Shown: positions 61,401-64,000 of the stretch, piece after piece
Layout: each line of letters begins with the position of its first letter
How positions within the stretch are numbered: position 1 is the stretch's first letter
Assembly (NCBI RefSeq): GCF_018691265.1
Contig: NW_024881316.1
Span: 9,608,819-9,672,818, forward strand
DNA: 64,000 bases
Origin: Tyto alba
Lineage: Eukaryota > Chordata > Aves > Strigiformes > Tytonidae
Direction: 5' to 3'
The notes under the pieces: generated by a model
Database searches by the model: none
Seen by the model: the letters and a program-made list of their open reading frames with translations, nothing else
Told to the model about the DNA's origin: nothing
Position numbers and translations under genes: made by a program

Positions 61401-64000
61401 GACTATGAGGTTCCCAGTCACATAACACTGCTTGAAGCATTTCTCAGACATTTAAGATGCTCCATCACTAAATTTAACTCTCATCATTCACTACATTTTA
61501 TTCTGATCAGTCAAGTGTTTTGAGCGACAGAAGGTAGCAGCATTTTTTTTTTTAACCTAACATGTCTTTTTCATATATCACAGAAAGCTTTAATTGACTG
61601 TAACATGAAGCTTATTTCTGCTTAGCCATAACTCCCAATAAAACCAGGTAGGAATTTTGACTGTTTAAGAAGAAAGGAAGTAAGTATGTTTGGAAGGAAA
61701 TATGTATGTAGTATGCATAATTGGGCATACTTTCTGAAGTAATACTCCCTGGTGTTTATTATTTTCACTCAAGGGTATCTTGCTAAGTGACACTGTAACT
61801 CAGTTCAGTGTTTCTTTCGGTAGAATTTAAAAACATTTATCATGCTGAAATACTTAGAGCAGCACACTCTGTTTGGTACCATTGGAACTCATTAGCAATA
61901 AACATTTAAAAAACATTTTCTCAGGGTTTTTTCCTTAATACCCATATATATAATTTTCCCACAATTAAACGGATCTATTAGTTTCACATCATGGGTGGAT
62001 AGAATTTTAAATAACATTCATCTCTTTCAGAAACAAATAGGAGTCTGAAATGAAAAAGTGCTCAGTTAGCTTGCTGTTGCTACAAGGGTGGGGAAGAGGA
62101 TGGTATGACAACAATGCAGCCTAAATATACCGTGCTTCAGGGCTGAGAAAGGGGTGGAAGGTTTTCAATCAATTCAAGCCTCAGGAAAGAATGATTGTTT
62201 CTGTGACAGGCTGGGAAGACCTGGCTCTGTCTAACACACATCTAACCTTTCAAGGAGGTTTAGCAGAAGGTTGATTTCAGTTAAACACTGAACTCAAAGC
62301 TGAATGTACCTTTCTGAAACTGGAACATAAAGATGCTTGAGATGTTTGGGGATGCCAGGCTGTTCCCAGGGAGAGGGGAACTGGGAGGCTGGGTGTTTTG
62401 CTCAACCCAGTTGCTGTCACTTCTCAGCACACAAGATGTTCAGTGACAAGGGAAACATTCAGGTTTTAGAATTAAAACACCATCATCATATTAGTTCACA
62501 TGGTTGGTTGGTGGAGCTGTGCGGGGTTGTGGTTTCCAGATTTGTTTCCATTTGGTTGAGAAATCAGTAGCACAGATCAGCCCTGCACCTGGATTTGTTT
62601 TGTTTACCTACAAAGAGGGAACAGAAAGCCAAGCAAGCTTAACTCAATAAAAGCCATTAACAGCAGGCATTTTCCTTCTTTGGGAATTTCCAGTTACACA
62701 ATCCCAGCAAATTCTTTGTCCAGGAAGTTCTGCTCTCACTCGTTTCAAAGTCACATTTTGCCTCTTTCTGTAACTCTTCAGCACACAGAACACCCAGCTT
62801 GAAACCAATAAACCAGCCCCATCTTGTGTAACCAGGGAAGTGCATCAGTTGACAGCATCTATGTCTGAGCTCCTTAGACACAATAAATAGACAGAAATCA
62901 ATAAATATACCGATAAACACAGTCATAACGGTAACAAGAAAAGTTCCTGTACTATTATTTAATGCTACAATGAAGCTTGGGGGACTATAGACATTAGAAT
63001 TTTTTACACATGAAAAAATTAAAACATAAACCCATACTTGGGTTTAGTACAGAAAATGTTCAGAATCTGTAAGTCATTTAAGTTCTTTGATTGAGTACAG
63101 TCTGATTTACACCAGGTTTAAGCTTTATTCACTGCTGGGGATCATTCTATGAAGAAAGAGGGAGGGGTTACCCTTCTGTCACTTTGGCACTCCCCTTTTG
63201 ATAAGCCCTCTTATCTGTCATCAACATCAGAGCTGCATTCATCTTCATCTCAACGCTGAGCTGTGGAAGGGAAACATCTGACTGCAGATCAATCAAAGTA
63301 TTTAATTTTTTCTATAGTGTAAATAGCAACAGTGAAAAAAAAGTTTCTAGAACTACAGACCTGGGATGTGCATAGCTGGAAGGAACATGAAGCTCTGCTG
63401 AATGCACCGGAAAATAAAAACAATCCTTCAAGTTCTGTCTAAAATGCTTATTGCTTCTCAAGTTAGAATTGCAATATTTACTTAATTCCTCAGCAGGTCC
63501 TTGTCATTTCCTCAGCACCTGCCATTAACTTGTTGGATCATAGTGTTATATCCTTAATCTTTAATTGTTGCCATCAACTAACCAGCTTCTGTTTCTCCCC
63601 TAACCTCATCCTCTTTCCTTGGCATTTTCTCTTCCTCACTGTCACCTCAGACCCTGGGACTAGTGTGATTCTCCCCATAAACACCTAGCTGCAGGAATGC
63701 ATGTCCGGGTTCTGTATGGAGAAGAAGAACATCTGATGGGAGCATCAGACTGACCAAGTATCTTCCAAACTGGAGAATCTAAAGCTTCCCTCGGACAAAA
63801 TCACTGGTGCCTCTTCTGCTGGTCTTCATACTATGGAGAGCTCTGGTCTCTCTCCAGGCAGCAGACCAAATCTGTGACAGGGGACGCCAGATGAAAGGCA
63901 GGCATTTTAATTTCTAACCAGCCTACCGTGAGAATCTTGGCTTTCCTCTTCTGAAAAGTCTTGTCATGTCTCAAAATGCAGCTGGAAACGCTCACATCAA
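55471..64000. other. AT-rich noncoding stretch, no gene seen
   Basis: No supported gene, RNA or interspersed repeat in the last 8.5 kb. A 25-bp unit is duplicated at 59569-59618. A consensus splice donor on the plus strand at 60849 follows a 48-nt open segment (60801-60848) with only a moderate acceptor; not called. Short frames are unrecognised. Confidence 0.55.
59569..59618. repeat. 25-bp imperfect direct duplication
   Basis: TTTATACGGATATGTAAT and TTTATATGGATATGTAAT recur 25 bases apart, with diverged remainders. One difference is CG versus TG. Confidence 0.75.

Noticed and set aside
1..64000. CRISPR arrays, operons, tRNA or rRNA genes, prokaryotic islands
   Set aside because: No regularly spaced identical repeats, no cloverleaf with a B-box, no dense coding; base composition and repeats are those of a vertebrate chromosome.

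Overview
The window is AT-rich, CpG-poor vertebrate nuclear DNA, almost certainly from a bird. The evidence is its repeats: a 5'-truncated CR1 LINE with a decayed reverse-transcriptase frame (about 5060-6308), two further CR1 3' fragments (about 16400-16570 minus, 26870-26972 plus), and two solo-LTR-like elements whose ends and internal blocks I recognise from neoavian, including songbird, genomes (21922-22877 and 54859-~55470, both in minus orientation). Two degraded MIR-like SINE pieces (about 12744-12815 and 17948-18060) fit an old amniote background. There is no operon, plasmid, phage, CRISPR array, tRNA or rRNA signal, and no complete protein gene that I can name.

Layout. 1-5059 is unremarkable intergenic or intronic DNA. 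5060-6308 is the CR1 copy. 6309-17100 is noncoding apart from a GC-rich patch (13265-13640), a MIR fragment and a CR1 fragment. 17171-17301 is the best candidate protein-coding exon (minus strand), with usable splice sites and one open frame of 43 whole codons. A 168-bp tandem duplication (18945-19284) leads into a clear CpG island (about 19235-19680), the only strong promoter-like element. The first LTR follows at 21.9-22.9 kb. From 23 to 38 kb the sequence is AT-rich, with microsatellites and a few weaker candidate exons (27913-27968, 32071-32264 minus; 34313-34368 plus) plus a CpG-dense block at 30.7 kb. 38107-38421 is a degenerate minisatellite of about 52-bp period. 38931-39440 is GC-richer. 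39.5-64 kb is featureless apart from simple repeats, including a (TTTTG)12 array, and the second LTR.

How it might fit together. The simplest reading is a gene-poor interval or large introns around a CpG-island promoter. Five minus-strand candidate exons (about 32.1, 27.9, 17.6, 17.2 and 16.2 kb) happen to be reading-phase compatible and end in a stop. This makes a testable but weakly supported gene model, because open frames this short arise often by chance. I see no evidence for a novel defence or enzymatic system.
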